Shown here: positions 1 to 9,608 of the stretch, in pieces
How positions within the stretch are numbered: position 1 is the stretch's first letter
Layout: every line of letters starts with the position of its first letter
DNA from: Colwellia sp. Arc7-635
GTDB lineage: Bacteria; Pseudomonadota; Gammaproteobacteria; Enterobacterales; Alteromonadaceae
Direction of reading: 5' to 3'
Assembly: GCF_003971255.1 (NCBI RefSeq)
Contig: NZ_CP034660.1
Coordinates: forward strand, 2,790,001 to 2,854,000
DNA: 64,000 nt
Notes under the pieces: generated by a model
Told to the model about the DNA's origin: nothing
Databases searched by the model: none
Seen by the model: only the letters and a program-made list of their open reading frames with translations
Position numbers and translations under genes: made by a program

Positions 1-128
1 ATATTGGTCAAGGATATTACTACGCTAAACCCATGCCCTATGAAGAATATCTTACATGGCTTACCCGGCTATCCAATGGACAAATTCCATCAAGCTTAGA
101 AGGTGAATTCATACCTGCCACTAAGTAA
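1..128 (+). CDS. C-terminal end of an EAL-domain protein (probable c-di-GMP phosphodiesterase), cut by window edge
   Basis: Only the last 41 codons are present, read in frame 3 and ending with TAA at 126-128. The tail contains GQGYYYAKPMPYEEYLTWL, the last beta-strand and helix of EAL domains (family pattern QG-x-x-x-(S/A)-KP-(L/M)-P-x-(E/D)-E-(F/Y)). EAL domains hydrolyse cyclic di-GMP to pGpG. The catalytic residues lie upstream of the window, so activity cannot be judged. The family call rests on this short motif alone. It is followed by 283 bases without a gene before the convergent ABC genes. Confidence 0.75.
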   Translation, partial: IGQGYYYAKPMPYEEYLTWLTRLSNGQIPSSLEGEFIPATK

Positions 129-411
129 TTTTATGCGACTTTCAGCGCTAGATTAACGGGCTATTGAATAAAGACATCTGGTATTTCATTAAGGTTTATT
201 CGCACATTTGAAATGCTGATTATTTCCTGTACCCTTTAGTTTTTTTACAAGTTGTAATAGATAGAAATACAGTAAATATTGGGCTAGTTTACACCCGTTA
301 TTTTAATGGTTTTACGTGAATATAAAATATTGAATTATATGAAGTAAGCGCTCAATTTGGTTTGAACGCTTATGTTTAGCTGGAGCACATCAATACTTTG
401 CTATATTTAAA

Positions 412-1311
412 CTAGAACAACTGATTTTCTAATGTCTTACCATTGATCAGTTGCGCATAAGACCAATTATTTTTTGCTAACATAGTCAATAACTCGAGTT
501 CAATATGACTATTCCTTTCCTCATTGCTTATGGTCAGTAGGTATTCCTTATCTTGTGTCATACTAGCTTGAGTAACACCTGATATTTTCAGTATTTCTGG
601 CATAAGTTCAACATAGTTTTGCTTCATTCTTAAAGTGATAAAGCGAGAAACGTCATTGTTACCAAGTGTTTTATGCTGTTTTAAGACACCATTTTCGAGA
701 TAAAGCACGCGATCGCATAAGCGTTCTAACTCACTCAAATCATGAGAGCTGAGTATAAAGTTTACCTCGCTCGCTTGCTCAGCAACAATAGCTCTTATTT
801 CCTTAGCATTGTTGGGATCAAGTCCTGCTGTCGCTTCATCTAACATAACAATTTCAGGACTTCCTAAAAGTGCCTGAGCTATCGTGGCTCGTTTTCTCAT
901 ACCATGTGATAGTTCACTTGGCTTACTATTAGCAGCATCGCTTAAAGCAACCATCTCGAGCACCCTGGCAGTATCTCTAGTAGCAAGCTTGCGGCTCATA
1001 CCTTGTAAGCGAGCATAAAAACTTAATTGGGTTGCAATAGAAAACCTAGGATCTAACTGTGCATCTTGCGGTAAGGCTGATAACCGTCCAAATAGTGCTG
1101 AACTACCAGGCGAGTGCCCTAAGATATTAATATCACCGATAGAAGGTTGGATATATCCGCACAGAAGACTAAATAAAGTAGTCTTTCCTGCGCCATTGGG
1201 ACCAACTAAAGCAACAGGTGCACCTTTTTCAAGTGTAAAGTTAACCTCACTTAATGCCGTATGATCGCCATAACGCTTAGTCAGCTGTTGCACATCAATA
1301 ATTAAACTCAT
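412..1311 (-). CDS. ABC transporter ATP-binding protein
   Basis: A 299-residue ATPase subunit of an ABC-2 type exporter. Visible motifs in order are Walker A GPNGAGKTT (about residues 37-45), Q-loop LPQD, signature LSHGMRKR, Walker B IVMLDEATAGLDP and the switch histidine in LSSHDLSELE. The roughly 80 residues after the nucleotide-binding domain are a C-terminal extension common in drug, lipid and NosF-like ATPases. The start codon overlaps the permease gene stop by four bases, so the two are translationally coupled, permease first. The substrate is not evident; no nos or other accessory genes adjoin it. Confidence 0.9.
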   Translation of the reverse strand: MSLIIDVQQLTKRYGDHTALSEVNFTLEKGAPVALVGPNGAGKTTLFSLLCGYIQPSIGDINILGHSPGSSALFGRLSALPQDAQLDPRFSIATQLSFYARLQGMSRKLATRDTARVLEMVALSDAANSKPSELSHGMRKRATIAQALLGSPEIVMLDEATAGLDPNNAKEIRAIVAEQASEVNFILSSHDLSELERLCDRVLYLENGVLKQHKTLGNNDVSRFITLRMKQNYVELMPEILKISGVTQASMTQDKEYLLTISNEERNSHIELELLTMLAKNNWSYAQLINGKTLENQLF

Positions 1312-2123
1312 AGTGACGCCCTCTTCATCAACAAGTGGCTTACAATAAGTAACATCACCGTTTGTACTAAAGGTAAAGTGTATTGACTAGCAACTGCCCC
1401 ACTTTGAGATAATATACTGCCAATTTGATCGCCAGGAAATAGCCAATTTAAATAAAAAGTCTGCCCAAATTGATAATTAATAAAAGCTAATACTAAAGGA
1501 CCTAAAGCAAAGATCAGCGTAGCAGTAACGATCGCCAATCGCGCCGAATTGACTAAAACATTAAGTAACGACATGAGTGCAATAAAAGGCATTACAACAA
1601 TAATTAGCTCTACAAATAATGTTGCTCCGATCTGAAAGCTAGGTAATAAAAGCGCTGAATCTCGGACACTGGCTAATAACATTGTAGCGACTGATGTCAT
1701 CAGTATTAATATCGCCATAATCAATAATTGCCCTAAAAAACGCCCTAATACTAACTCTGTACGAGTCGTGCGTAAGGTGATAAAGCGCAGTGTGCCGCGG
1801 TGTTTATCTGAGCAAATTTGATCACTACAAACTAATAGCGCAAAACTTGGAAAAAAATATACCGCTACAAGCCAGTAAATAGCATACTCAGCGACAGGCC
1901 AGTCTAATAAGGCTGACAATCCCAAAGCGCTGAACAACTGAGACGCCATACTCTCAGATGAGGGTGACGTGACAATAGCGGACGCTGAGCTCACAAAATA
2001 AAAGAGAATAATAAACCAGATAGTGGCAAACGCTAATAACGCCAACAGTCCGCGTTTATTATTAAATAAACGTACAATTTCAAAAGAAATTAAACACCAA
2101 ACTCGCGACAAACTTATATTCAC
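1308..2123 (-). CDS. ABC-2 type transporter permease
   Basis: A 271-residue integral membrane protein with about six hydrophobic segments, starting with a cytoplasmic N-terminus and a first helix near residues 25-50. The layout (N-terminal helix, large loop, then a five-helix block) is that of ABC-2/NosY-like permeases. It is the first gene of a two-gene leftward operon with the ATPase, overlapping it by four bases. It probably forms the membrane pore of an efflux or export system; the cargo is unknown. Confidence 0.85.
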   Translation of the reverse strand: MNISLSRVWCLISFEIVRLFNNKRGLLALLAFATIWFIILFYFVSSASAIVTSPSSESMASQLFSALGLSALLDWPVAEYAIYWLVAVYFFPSFALLVCSDQICSDKHRGTLRFITLRTTRTELVLGRFLGQLLIMAILILMTSVATMLLASVRDSALLLPSFQIGATLFVELIIVVMPFIALMSLLNVLVNSARLAIVTATLIFALGPLVLAFINYQFGQTFYLNWLFPGDQIGSILSQSGAVASQYTLPLVQTVMLLIVSHLLMKRASL

Positions 2124-2275
2124 ATTACACCTTATAATCGTTATTTTTTAACAGATTAAGTTTAAAAACCATAAAAAGCGAGCTAATTAATACAAACAGC
2201 ATTTTATTGTCGGTATTCTTTACAGGCATCAAATAAAAAAAACATAAGTCACTATAAAATAAAGATAAAAAATAA

Positions 2276-2291
2276 TGGCTCACTTCTTGCT
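2276..2291 (+). promoter_or_regulatory. Sigma-54 (RpoN) type promoter for the PEP-CTERM gene
   Basis: The sequence TGGCTCACTTCTTGCT matches the -24/-12 consensus TGGCACG-N4-TTGCW closely, with GG and GC correctly spaced. It lies 68 bases upstream of the ATG of the PEP-CTERM gene, giving an expected leader of about 55 bases. In PEP-CTERM/exosortase systems the PrsK/PrsR pair includes a sigma-54-dependent activator, so the match fits the neighbour. The activator site itself is not identified. Confidence 0.7.
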
Positions 2292-2358
2292 GCTTTCTAG
2301 ATTATATTCGCAGTAGATGTTATATTACATCTAATATAAGAGTTCAGGAGTACAGTTC

Positions 2359-3171
2359 ATGGGTTATTCACTAAAAGCGCTAAGTATAGTCGGACTATTA
2401 CTATTATCGGGATCTACATTAGCCAGTACTACGACAGCCGATTTTGGTGATGTTAATGATCCAAGATATAGTAGAATAAATCAGTTTAATATAAGTATAG
2501 ATGGCTTAGACATTAATGTTTCAGGCTGGTCAGATACCGCTAATTTATCAACAGATGTAGATAAAGATAGTGCTATAAGACGAGCTAAAGATCTTGATAA
2601 ATATCGTGGTGGTTGGGCACTAGAAAACTTCGACGAACCTTATAATTATTGTGATACTAATGGTCACTCAGCAGATAATTTCGGTACTTGTGGTTATAAA
2701 GACTATGATTTCTTTTTATTATCATTTTCTGAAGCAGTATCATTGGTCAATGCAACCTATAGTTGGGTAGCAGGAAATAATGTAGAGCAAAACCAAGTCA
2801 GTGTTGCCGCGCTTGAAAGCTCTATTTTTACTAATGGTAATGGCCTATACAACAATACTTGGGAAAACATAGCGAATAATCATACCATTCGCTCAGATTT
2901 CGCTCAAATAACGGATAACTCAACTTTAGGTTATTTATCAACGTTTAGCGGTAATACTGATGAAATTTACTCGACTCATTGGCTTATTGGTGCATTAAAC
3001 AATAACTTTGGTGGTTTAGCACAGTGGGAAGGTGATGACGGTATGAAACTTTCTGGAGTTTCTTTTAATAAAAGAAACCTTACACCAGCACAAGTACCAG
3101 AGCCTAGTTCAATAGCAATGCTTTTGATCGGATTAATTGCTTTGCTAAGTTTTAATCGCCGACGCGTATAA
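2359..3171 (+). CDS. PEP-CTERM sorting-domain surface protein
   Basis: A 270-residue exported protein. It has an N-terminal signal peptide (hydrophobic segment about residues 5-22, cleavage near LASTT) and a C-terminal PEP-CTERM tripartite signal: the motif VPEPSS (about residues 246-251), one transmembrane helix, then the basic tail NRRRV. An exosortase recognises this signal and anchors or releases the protein at the cell surface. The central domain is polar and rich in Asn, Asp and Trp, with a Cys pair (YCDTNGH, GTCGYKD). No enzymatic motif is seen. No exosortase gene is in the window. A sigma-54-like promoter lies upstream and a hairpin terminator downstream, so it is probably monocistronic. 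Confidence 0.88.
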   Translation: MGYSLKALSIVGLLLLSGSTLASTTTADFGDVNDPRYSRINQFNISIDGLDINVSGWSDTANLSTDVDKDSAIRRAKDLDKYRGGWALENFDEPYNYCDTNGHSADNFGTCGYKDYDFFLLSFSEAVSLVNATYSWVAGNNVEQNQVSVAALESSIFTNGNGLYNNTWENIANNHTIRSDFAQITDNSTLGYLSTFSGNTDEIYSTHWLIGALNNNFGGLAQWEGDDGMKLSGVSFNKRNLTPAQVPEPSSIAMLLIGLIALLSFNRRRV

Positions 3172-3182
3172 ACTTTTCAAAT

Positions 3183-3212
3183 AAAAAAAAGATGGCTTAG
3201 GCCATCTTTTTT
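3183..3212 (+). terminator. Rho-independent terminator after PEP-CTERM gene
   Basis: A run of A precedes the hairpin GATGGC-TTAG-GCCATC (3191-3206), which is followed by six T. It separates the PEP-CTERM gene from the TPR gene, so the two are probably separate transcripts. Confidence 0.85.
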
Positions 3213-3312
3213 CGTTTCTGCTGGTGTACTATGATCACATGCTCGAATTTTTCGATAAATTTATGCTAAAACACGATTCGATATTCACATAATTTTAAAA
3301 CGCAGAGGTTTT

Positions 3313-6117
3313 ATGCGCTATACCAGTCTAATGCTATTAACCATAGTAGCGCCCTTTTGTTCAGCTAGTAATGACTATGAAAAAGCCCACGACGCTTTTA
3401 ATGCTAGTAAAGTTGAAGAAGCTTATATTCACCTAAAAAATTCTTTAAAAAATAGTCCAAATGATCTGCCTAGTCAGTTATTAATGGCGAAAATATTATT
3501 ACAGCAACATCACTACAACGATAGTGCTAGTTTGTATCAAGAAGCTCTGAACAACGGTGCAGATATCAATTTGGTACTCAATGAATTTGCTAACGCATTA
3601 ATGCTATCTAAAGAATATGGTCAGGTTATTGCCTTAAACGATAGCGGTAAATTAAATAGCACCAACTATTTGCAATGGTTACTATTAGCAGCAAATGCCT
3701 ACAAAGCTTTAGATGATATAGAAAAGGCTAATTTATATTTACAGCAAGCTGAAGTGATCGCGCCAGATAACCTTAATGTATTACACTCGTTAGCCATTAA
3801 CCTTTTACAACAAACAAAATATACTGCAGCGAATAAAAAAATAACTCACGCGTTATCATTATATCCAGAAAATGCAAAAAACTGGTACTTACAAGGGCAG
3901 TTTTATATTACCCAACTGCAATATAAACAAGCACTTTTAGCTTTTGAGCAAGCTTATGAACTTGCCCCTTCAGACCCTTTCACTCAACGTGCGCTTGCTA
4001 ACATTTACACGAGTGAAAACCGTATTCCTGAAGCACTCACTCTCGTCAATTTAGTCCTGAAAGATAATCCCAATGATCCCTTCGCATTGTTACTAAAAAG
4101 TCGATTACTATCGAGTAACAACCAAGAAAAAGAATCTCGTTTAATTTTAGAAGACATAGCTAACCGGTTATCTTTACTGAGTGACGAGGACAAAAAAAGT
4201 AATTTATCATTATTATATGTTGCTAGCGTAAGCGCTTATGTAAAAGGTGATTTTGAACTCGCACAAACACAACTACAAACTTATCTTAAAGAAAAAGGTG
4301 ATGATTTATTTGCTATTAATTTATTAGTGTCAATTTATAGAAGCCAAGGACAGTGGTCAAAAGCACAAGCAACACTTGAAAATAATATTTTGTTAATTAA
4401 AGACGATTTGCAATTAACATTACAACTAGTGGAAATATATCTGCAAAATAATCAACTATTTAAAGCAGAGCAAATGTTGAGTAATTTGCCAATTCGTTTT
4501 CAAAGCACAGTTGACTATCTCAGTACTAAAGCACTTTTATTAAATCGTAACAGTCAGACAGCTCAAGCCCTTAGATTAATTGATGATTCTCTCCTTGAAA
4601 AAAAATCGCCAAAATTATTAATCACTAAAGCACTCATATTAAAGGAAAGTAACAATATTCCTGCAGCAATGAATATTGTTAATAACTTACTTATTTCAGA
4701 GCCAAATAATAGTGACTATTTAAAGTTAAAATCTGCCTTGCTTTTAGTGGATGATAAACGCTCAGAAGCATTAGCCGTTATTGAGAAAATTTTAACGCTA
4801 AAGCCTAATGATTATACAAGCCTTTTCAATAAAGCTTCTAGCCTTGCTGCTATGAACCAGCTCAATACCGCATTGGCTATTTCTAATGCGTTACAGCTTC
4901 GGACACCAGAAGCAAGCCAAATAATGATTTTACAAGCCAAGATCAACCGAGATTTAGGCAACACGGCCATCGCAATTGAAATACTCGACGAACTTGTCCG
5001 TAAAGAGAAAACCAACATCGCGGCATTAGAAGCGCTGTTATATATCCATATTGATCAAAAAAATAATATTGAGGCAATGAGTTTATTAGATCAACTCACT
5101 AAGTTAAGTTTTTTAAATCCTAAATATGTGCGCTTAAAGTCTCAAGTCTATCGTGCTTTAAATGATGATGATAATAGCAGAAAGCAAATTCAAATTTTAT
5201 CGAGCTTAGCAAAGTCATCAGAAGATTTTTATGTATTAGCTGAGCTTCAAGCAAACGCTAATATGTTAAGTGAGAGTAAGTTTAGTCTTGAAGAAGCCCT
5301 ATCAACCGCAAAAGCGGGATCAAACGATAAGCTTAGCATTGAAATTGCACTAGTTAATATAAATTTAAAGATGCAGAATTATGCGACAAGTGGTGAACTA
5401 TTAAAAACTATTGAACAGCAGTATCCAAATAGTAGCCTAGTAGCCTTACTTCATGGTCATTACTATCATATTCAGCAGCAATTTTTATCTGCTCAGCAGT
5501 ATTACCAAAAAGCATTAGTGCTCGATAAGGAAAACAGCCAAGCGTTAATAAAACTCTATCAATTAGCGCAGAATAATATAAAAAAAAATGAGTTCACTAA
5601 AACAGTTGTAGCACTTCTAAACGAATTTCCTGAAAATTATTTAGCTCGCAACTTACTCGCTGATAATTACTTGAATAATGGCGAACTGCTTGCGGCAAAA
5701 CCACATTATGAAAAACTTGCACAAGTTGAGTTTCTTAAAAACAGAGCGGCAATATTCAATAACTTAGCCAACATTATTCAAGGTGATGATTTAGAGCAAG
5801 CAAAAAGCTATGCCAAAAGAGCTGTAGAAATAAACCCAACATCTGCAGCTTTCTTAGATACTTACGGATGGGTGACAGCGCAACAAGGAGATTATGACTC
5901 AGCGTTAAACTTACTAAGAAATGCTTATGCTATGGACTCTAATAATCCTTCAATTAGCTATCATTTAGCGTTCACGCTGACCAAACTAAAGCGCAATCAA
6001 GAAGCGTTATCTACGGTTAAACAAAGCTTAAAAAATAGAGCCTCATTTAGTGAGTTAGAACAAGCTAAACAGCTACTTGAAAAGCTACTTGAGCTACAAA
6101 ACCAGTCATCAAGTTAG
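3313..6117 (+). CDS. prsT: PrsT-like TPR-repeat protein (PEP-CTERM system)
   Basis: A 934-residue protein with an N-terminal signal sequence (about residues 1-18) followed by some 20 tetratricopeptide repeats to the end. The repeats show the usual A/G-8, Y/L-11 and A-20 spacing, for example YKQALLAFEQAYELAPSDP. The N-terminal segment beginning YEKAHDAFNASKVEEAYIHL and the overall size match the PrsT family (PEP-CTERM system TPR-repeat protein), normally 850-950 residues. PrsT proteins are encoded with exosortase and exopolysaccharide genes and are thought to support export or assembly. Being next to a PEP-CTERM substrate supports the call, although no exosortase or eps genes are here. The lipobox expected in some PrsT proteins is not clear (APFC). 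The gene symbol is by family resemblance. Confidence 0.72.
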   Translation: MRYTSLMLLTIVAPFCSASNDYEKAHDAFNASKVEEAYIHLKNSLKNSPNDLPSQLLMAKILLQQHHYNDSASLYQEALNNGADINLVLNEFANALMLSKEYGQVIALNDSGKLNSTNYLQWLLLAANAYKALDDIEKANLYLQQAEVIAPDNLNVLHSLAINLLQQTKYTAANKKITHALSLYPENAKNWYLQGQFYITQLQYKQALLAFEQAYELAPSDPFTQRALANIYTSENRIPEALTLVNLVLKDNPNDPFALLLKSRLLSSNNQEKESRLILEDIANRLSLLSDEDKKSNLSLLYVASVSAYVKGDFELAQTQLQTYLKEKGDDLFAINLLVSIYRSQGQWSKAQATLENNILLIKDDLQLTLQLVEIYLQNNQLFKAEQMLSNLPIRFQSTVDYLSTKALLLNRNSQTAQALRLIDDSLLEKKSPKLLITKALILKESNNIPAAMNIVNNLLISEPNNSDYLKLKSALLLVDDKRSEALAVIEKILTLKPNDYTSLFNKASSLAAMNQLNTALAISNALQLRTPEASQIMILQAKINRDLGNTAIAIEILDELVRKEKTNIAALEALLYIHIDQKNNIEAMSLLDQLTKLSFLNPKYVRLKSQVYRALNDDDNSRKQIQILSSLAKSSEDFYVLAELQANANMLSESKFSLEEALSTAKAGSNDKLSIEIALVNINLKMQNYATSGELLKTIEQQYPNSSLVALLHGHYYHIQQQFLSAQQYYQKALVLDKENSQALIKLYQLAQNNIKKNEFTKTVVALLNEFPENYLARNLLADNYLNNGELLAAKPHYEKLAQVEFLKNRAAIFNNLANIIQGDDLEQAKSYAKRAVEINPTSAAFLDTYGWVTAQQGDYDSALNLLRNAYAMDSNNPSISYHLAFTLTKLKRNQEALSTVKQSLKNRASFSELEQAKQLLEKLLELQNQSSS

Positions 6118-6141
6118 TATTGATATCGTAAAAAACTCATA

Positions 6142-6177
6142 AAAAATGCCGTTCACTTAACATGAACGGCATTTTTA
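6142..6177. terminator. Bidirectional Rho-independent terminator
   Basis: A ten-base-pair stem (ATGCCGTTCA / TGAACGGCAT) is flanked by A on the left and T on the right. It lies between the convergent prsT-like gene and the leftward DUF748 operon and can serve both. Confidence 0.85.
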
Positions 6178-6372
6178 TATAGCGCTAAACTCGTCTAATT
6201 TTTTAGAATCTGATTGCCATGACCGGATAACCATGATCGGATGGCTACGTAAGCTTACCTCCAAATCCCTAGCTGTTAACTGCTCGAACTGATTATTACC
6301 AAGTACAACATTTTGATCTTCAATATAGGTTACCATCAATAGTACAGCAATTATCCGACGGTTAAATGACAA
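6175..6372 (-). CDS. Small hypothetical protein downstream of the DUF748 gene
   Basis: A 65-codon frame opening with TTG that overlaps the end of the DUF748 gene by 11 bases; an internal ATG at 6336 would give 53 residues. No family is recognised. The product has no signal peptide in the short form and a mixed, soluble composition (for example GNNQFEQLTARDLEVSLRSH). No clear Shine-Dalgarno sequence precedes either start, and the stop codon falls inside the terminator. It may be translated by coupling, or it may be a chance frame in the 3' untranslated region. Confidence 0.3.
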   Translation of the reverse strand: MSFNRRIIAVLLMVTYIEDQNVVLGNNQFEQLTARDLEVSLRSHPIMVIRSWQSDSKKLDEFSAI

Positions 6373-8794
6373 ATTTTATTCTAGATTTAGCTCCGTCTGA
6401 GGTATCGATTTGTGGCGTACAAAATAATAATCTAGAAGACGGTACTTTTAATTGATCAACCATATGTGCTTTAAAAATTTCAACTCTCTGCTGAGATATG
6501 GCTTTTAAACGCGCAATATTTTCAGGCTGCTGCACTTTTGATGTATCTGATAAGTCGATGTCACTAGCAGTCGCTATAGCGCAAAGTTTAACATTAACGC
6601 TACCTCTGTCTGCTAACATCACAGACATCTGGCGAGAAAACTCTAACTGCTCAGTATTTAATTCAACTTCACTAGCAAGGTAATTTAAATCATTTATTCT
6701 CAATTTTAATGCAAACTCACCCGCAGCCATGGCAATTTTCATAACACCAGCATAAGGTACAAATGTAGTCATGAGATAATCTTTTGCAGCTGACATCGTC
6801 GCCTGTTTAACCAATAAGGTGAGTAAACCTGAAAAGCCAAACGATGGAGAGCTGGTATCACCGCTCAGTGGCAACGACAACTCAACATTCCCATCTGAAT
6901 CCTTCAACATTCCTAAAGCAATATTGAATGGTACACTCGTTTGATCGGTTAACGTACCGGCTTCATGATCATCAGCAGCGGTAAACTCTATCCCTCTAAG
7001 TAATAAGTCAACATCACCATCAAGCATTGTGCCAGTTAAGCTAGCCTCAATGGTTAAATCGAGTTGACCACTCTCAATTTCGTATTTCAGTGCATCTTTG
7101 ATGTAACTAGAAACGCCAGGTAAACTCACTTCTTTGACAACCGCATTTACATTGAATTTTTGCTGCGTAGCAAAAGGTAATCCACGTCCCTTAATATCAA
7201 AGTTTGCATATTTATCGCTTTTTCCTTTCATAGCGAATAGCGCCTCTTGCTCGGGCTTGCTACTATCAATACCGGATAAAGATAAATGCTCAATACTAAC
7301 GTTGCGCTCATAATGTGGTGTGACACTGCTATCTTTAAAATCAATTTTTGCTTGGTCAAGCAAGGTAAAACTACCTAATTTAAAAACTAATTCAGCATTA
7401 TCATTTATAGCGTCACTGTTCGCCTTGTCAGCGTTGCTACTTTCTTCCTTGGCCTTGGTTATTTCTTCATTAGCCTTGCCCAATTGCTCTGGCTCCGCCA
7501 TGTTAATGTCTGTGTCGCTTTTAACATTAGCCAAGGTAACAAGTGTTGCTATGTTTTTATCTTTATCTAATAAGAGATGCGCAATCAATCCAGACAAAGT
7601 AATGTTGTCAATCGCGACCAGTTCAGGTTCATACTTAATGTTATTTAACACAAGTTCATTAAAAGATGCTAATGCTGGTATATCATCTGCTAGCGTTTTA
7701 GAGAACTCACTGTTCGCTATTCGAACACGCTCAACAGCTACTTTGGGGATCGCTTGTTTGTATGCTAAGGCAAAATTACTTACTTCTATATCAGCTATTT
7801 GTGCTAATAACTCACCTTTATTTATTGATTTAGCAGATATCCCTGAAACGCTATAGTTTAATACGGTATTAACACTTACAGGACTATCTGCAGGTAATAA
7901 AACAGCAACACGTTCAGCTTGCACTTTTTGTTCATCAACACCAATAGCAATGCCATCTTGTTCAATGTGAAAATCTTTCACTGCAAACAATAAATCATTT
8001 ACATCGAGAGCAATTTGTCCGTCTTCCATGGTGATGATTATTTTACTGGCATAACTGACATTACCATCGAGTGCAGACAGTGCCGGTGGTAAAAATGCAT
8101 TGGCAGGCGCTAATGCAATATTATCTGCATCAACATCCAGTTTTATTTGACCTTGTTGCTTCACCAAATTAGCATTTAAAGCGATTGCAATAGGTGCACC
8201 GTTTAAGTGGCTAACGACATTTAAATTAATGTCTTGTGTACTTTGCGATAATAAAATATTGTCTAATGTCACGCTATCCAATTGAATATTATGCTTTTGT
8301 GAAAAATGCATTAACGCTATATTCGCATCAGTTAAGGTCAACTGAGGAATGATAATTTCATAAGGGAAATTAGTCTCTGAAGGGGTAGTTTCCACTTCTT
8401 CAGAGGCTGCTTTTTCGCCCATTAATTCAAAGCCAGCAATATTAAGCGATGTGTCATTAATTGTGACTGGAATAAAGATGCCATTAACGCTAAATTCCGA
8501 CACATAAATCTTATCAAAAAGAAGTTGGTGTAACTTTAATTCGGCATCAAGACTTTGTAATTGAAGCGTTTTATTTTTAGCATCTGTCTTTATTTCTAAA
8601 TGACTAATCGTTAAATGCGCTGTGAATGGGTTATAACGAATACTTGATTCATCAGTCAATAAAAGCGGTTGCGGTAAACCATAAGTATTAATGACATAAC
8701 GAATAATAACAGGTGACATCAACCAAATAACAAAATAAAGCGCAATGAAGCTGATAACAATAATTTTACTAAGGCGTTTAAGATAACGACTCAT
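6362..8794 (-). CDS. DUF748 (AsmA-like) envelope protein
   Basis: An 810-residue protein with one N-terminal transmembrane helix (about residues 10-30) and a long periplasmic part. The start of that part, with RYVINTYGLPQPLLLTDESS followed by RYNPFTAHLTI, is typical of DUF748, a relative of the AsmA/TamB lipid-transfer family. An Ala/Glu/Lys-rich linker lies near residues 430-460. The C-terminus resembles the OmpA-like region often annotated at the end of DUF748 proteins. Family members are thought to act in envelope lipid homeostasis between the membranes. It is transcribed leftward alone or with the tiny frame downstream, and ends near a bidirectional terminator. Confidence 0.85.
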   Translation of the reverse strand: MSRYLKRLSKIIVISFIALYFVIWLMSPVIIRYVINTYGLPQPLLLTDESSIRYNPFTAHLTISHLEIKTDAKNKTLQLQSLDAELKLHQLLFDKIYVSEFSVNGIFIPVTINDTSLNIAGFELMGEKAASEEVETTPSETNFPYEIIIPQLTLTDANIALMHFSQKHNIQLDSVTLDNILLSQSTQDINLNVVSHLNGAPIAIALNANLVKQQGQIKLDVDADNIALAPANAFLPPALSALDGNVSYASKIIITMEDGQIALDVNDLLFAVKDFHIEQDGIAIGVDEQKVQAERVAVLLPADSPVSVNTVLNYSVSGISAKSINKGELLAQIADIEVSNFALAYKQAIPKVAVERVRIANSEFSKTLADDIPALASFNELVLNNIKYEPELVAIDNITLSGLIAHLLLDKDKNIATLVTLANVKSDTDINMAEPEQLGKANEEITKAKEESSNADKANSDAINDNAELVFKLGSFTLLDQAKIDFKDSSVTPHYERNVSIEHLSLSGIDSSKPEQEALFAMKGKSDKYANFDIKGRGLPFATQQKFNVNAVVKEVSLPGVSSYIKDALKYEIESGQLDLTIEASLTGTMLDGDVDLLLRGIEFTAADDHEAGTLTDQTSVPFNIALGMLKDSDGNVELSLPLSGDTSSPSFGFSGLLTLLVKQATMSAAKDYLMTTFVPYAGVMKIAMAAGEFALKLRINDLNYLASEVELNTEQLEFSRQMSVMLADRGSVNVKLCAIATASDIDLSDTSKVQQPENIARLKAISQQRVEIFKAHMVDQLKVPSSRLLFCTPQIDTSDGAKSRIKFVI

Positions 8795-8884
8795 TCTACA
8801 TTCCTATGAATTTACGATAAAAACAAGCCAAAAAGCAAAAGTAACCTGCATGCTGACTACATCAATTTATCGCAGTATAAAGAC

Positions 8885-8915
8885 AAAAAAGACCATCATA
8901 CTTATGTATGATGGC
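8885..8915 (-). terminator. Rho-independent terminator of the DUF2959 operon
   Basis: On the minus strand an 11-bp stem, GGCCATCATAC with GTATGATGGTC around loop ATAA, is followed by six T. It lies just past the stop of the DUF2959 gene. Confidence 0.85.
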
Positions 8916-8936
8916 CTGTACGAAAACTTTAAAAAG

Positions 8937-9608
8937 TTACTCTGGTTGCAACAAATCAATAAACTGTTGTGATTGTGCTATCGCTTTACTCATTTCAGCG
9001 ACTAGAGACTCAACATCACGTTTAATCGTTTTATACTCACCTTGCAATGCGCCAATAGCTTGAGCATTTAAATTATGTTTCAAGTATAAGCTATTGTCTT
9101 TCAAAGCTGATAAAACTGGCGTCATTTTATCTTTAGCTCGATGCATAGCTTTAATTAGACTTTGATAATTACCTTGAGTTTCTCTTAATTTTTGTTGGCT
9201 TTGTCGTTTCAGTGTTTGACTTGAATACTGCTGTATTTCTTCATTCCATTCATCAAACAATGCATCCGCTACGCCTTCAATTGCCGCAATACGAGACTCA
9301 ACCTCTGCCGCTGACGCCTTACTCGCTTCATATTGGTCATTAACTAATTCATATTGCGAAGCTAAATCACCACCATCATAATTTATAAGTTCAGATAGTT
9401 GCTCTAATGCAGATTTAAATTGCTCTTGCGCGTCTTGTTGAGCCGTTTGGGCATTTTCAACTCTATCGAGCATAATATCACGCTTATGTACGCCAACTTT
9501 TTCCATCGCCGAATAGTATGCAGACTGACACCCTGCAAGTAGAAAAATGGCAAGGAAACCGAGATATACTGCCGACGGTGTAATTTTTTGTGTTTTAACG
9601 TTTTTCAC
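8937..9608 (-). CDS. DUF2959 family lipoprotein
   Basis: A 223-residue protein with a GTG start that overlaps the stop of the upstream small membrane protein gene. The N-terminus carries a lipoprotein signal with lipobox LLAGC (Cys at about residue 27), followed by QSAYYSAMEKVGVHKRDIM, characteristic of DUF2959. The remainder is almost all alpha-helical and Glu/Gln/Ala-rich, consistent with coiled coil. It is expected to be anchored to the outer membrane or the inner-membrane periplasmic face. Its function is unknown in the family. It is co-transcribed with the gene at 9605-9835 and ends at a strong hairpin. Confidence 0.88.
   Translation of the reverse strand: MKNVKTQKITPSAVYLGFLAIFLLAGCQSAYYSAMEKVGVHKRDIMLDRVENAQTAQQDAQEQFKSALEQLSELINYDGGDLASQYELVNDQYEASKASAAEVESRIAAIEGVADALFDEWNEEIQQYSSQTLKRQSQQKLRETQGNYQSLIKAMHRAKDKMTPVLSALKDNSLYLKHNLNAQAIGALQGEYKTIKRDVESLVAEMSKAIAQSQQFIDLLQPE

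Noticed and set aside
7320-7856. 178-codon frame on the plus strand
   Set aside because: It is antisense to the DUF748 gene, low in complexity (Ser/Leu-rich), and has no ribosome site.
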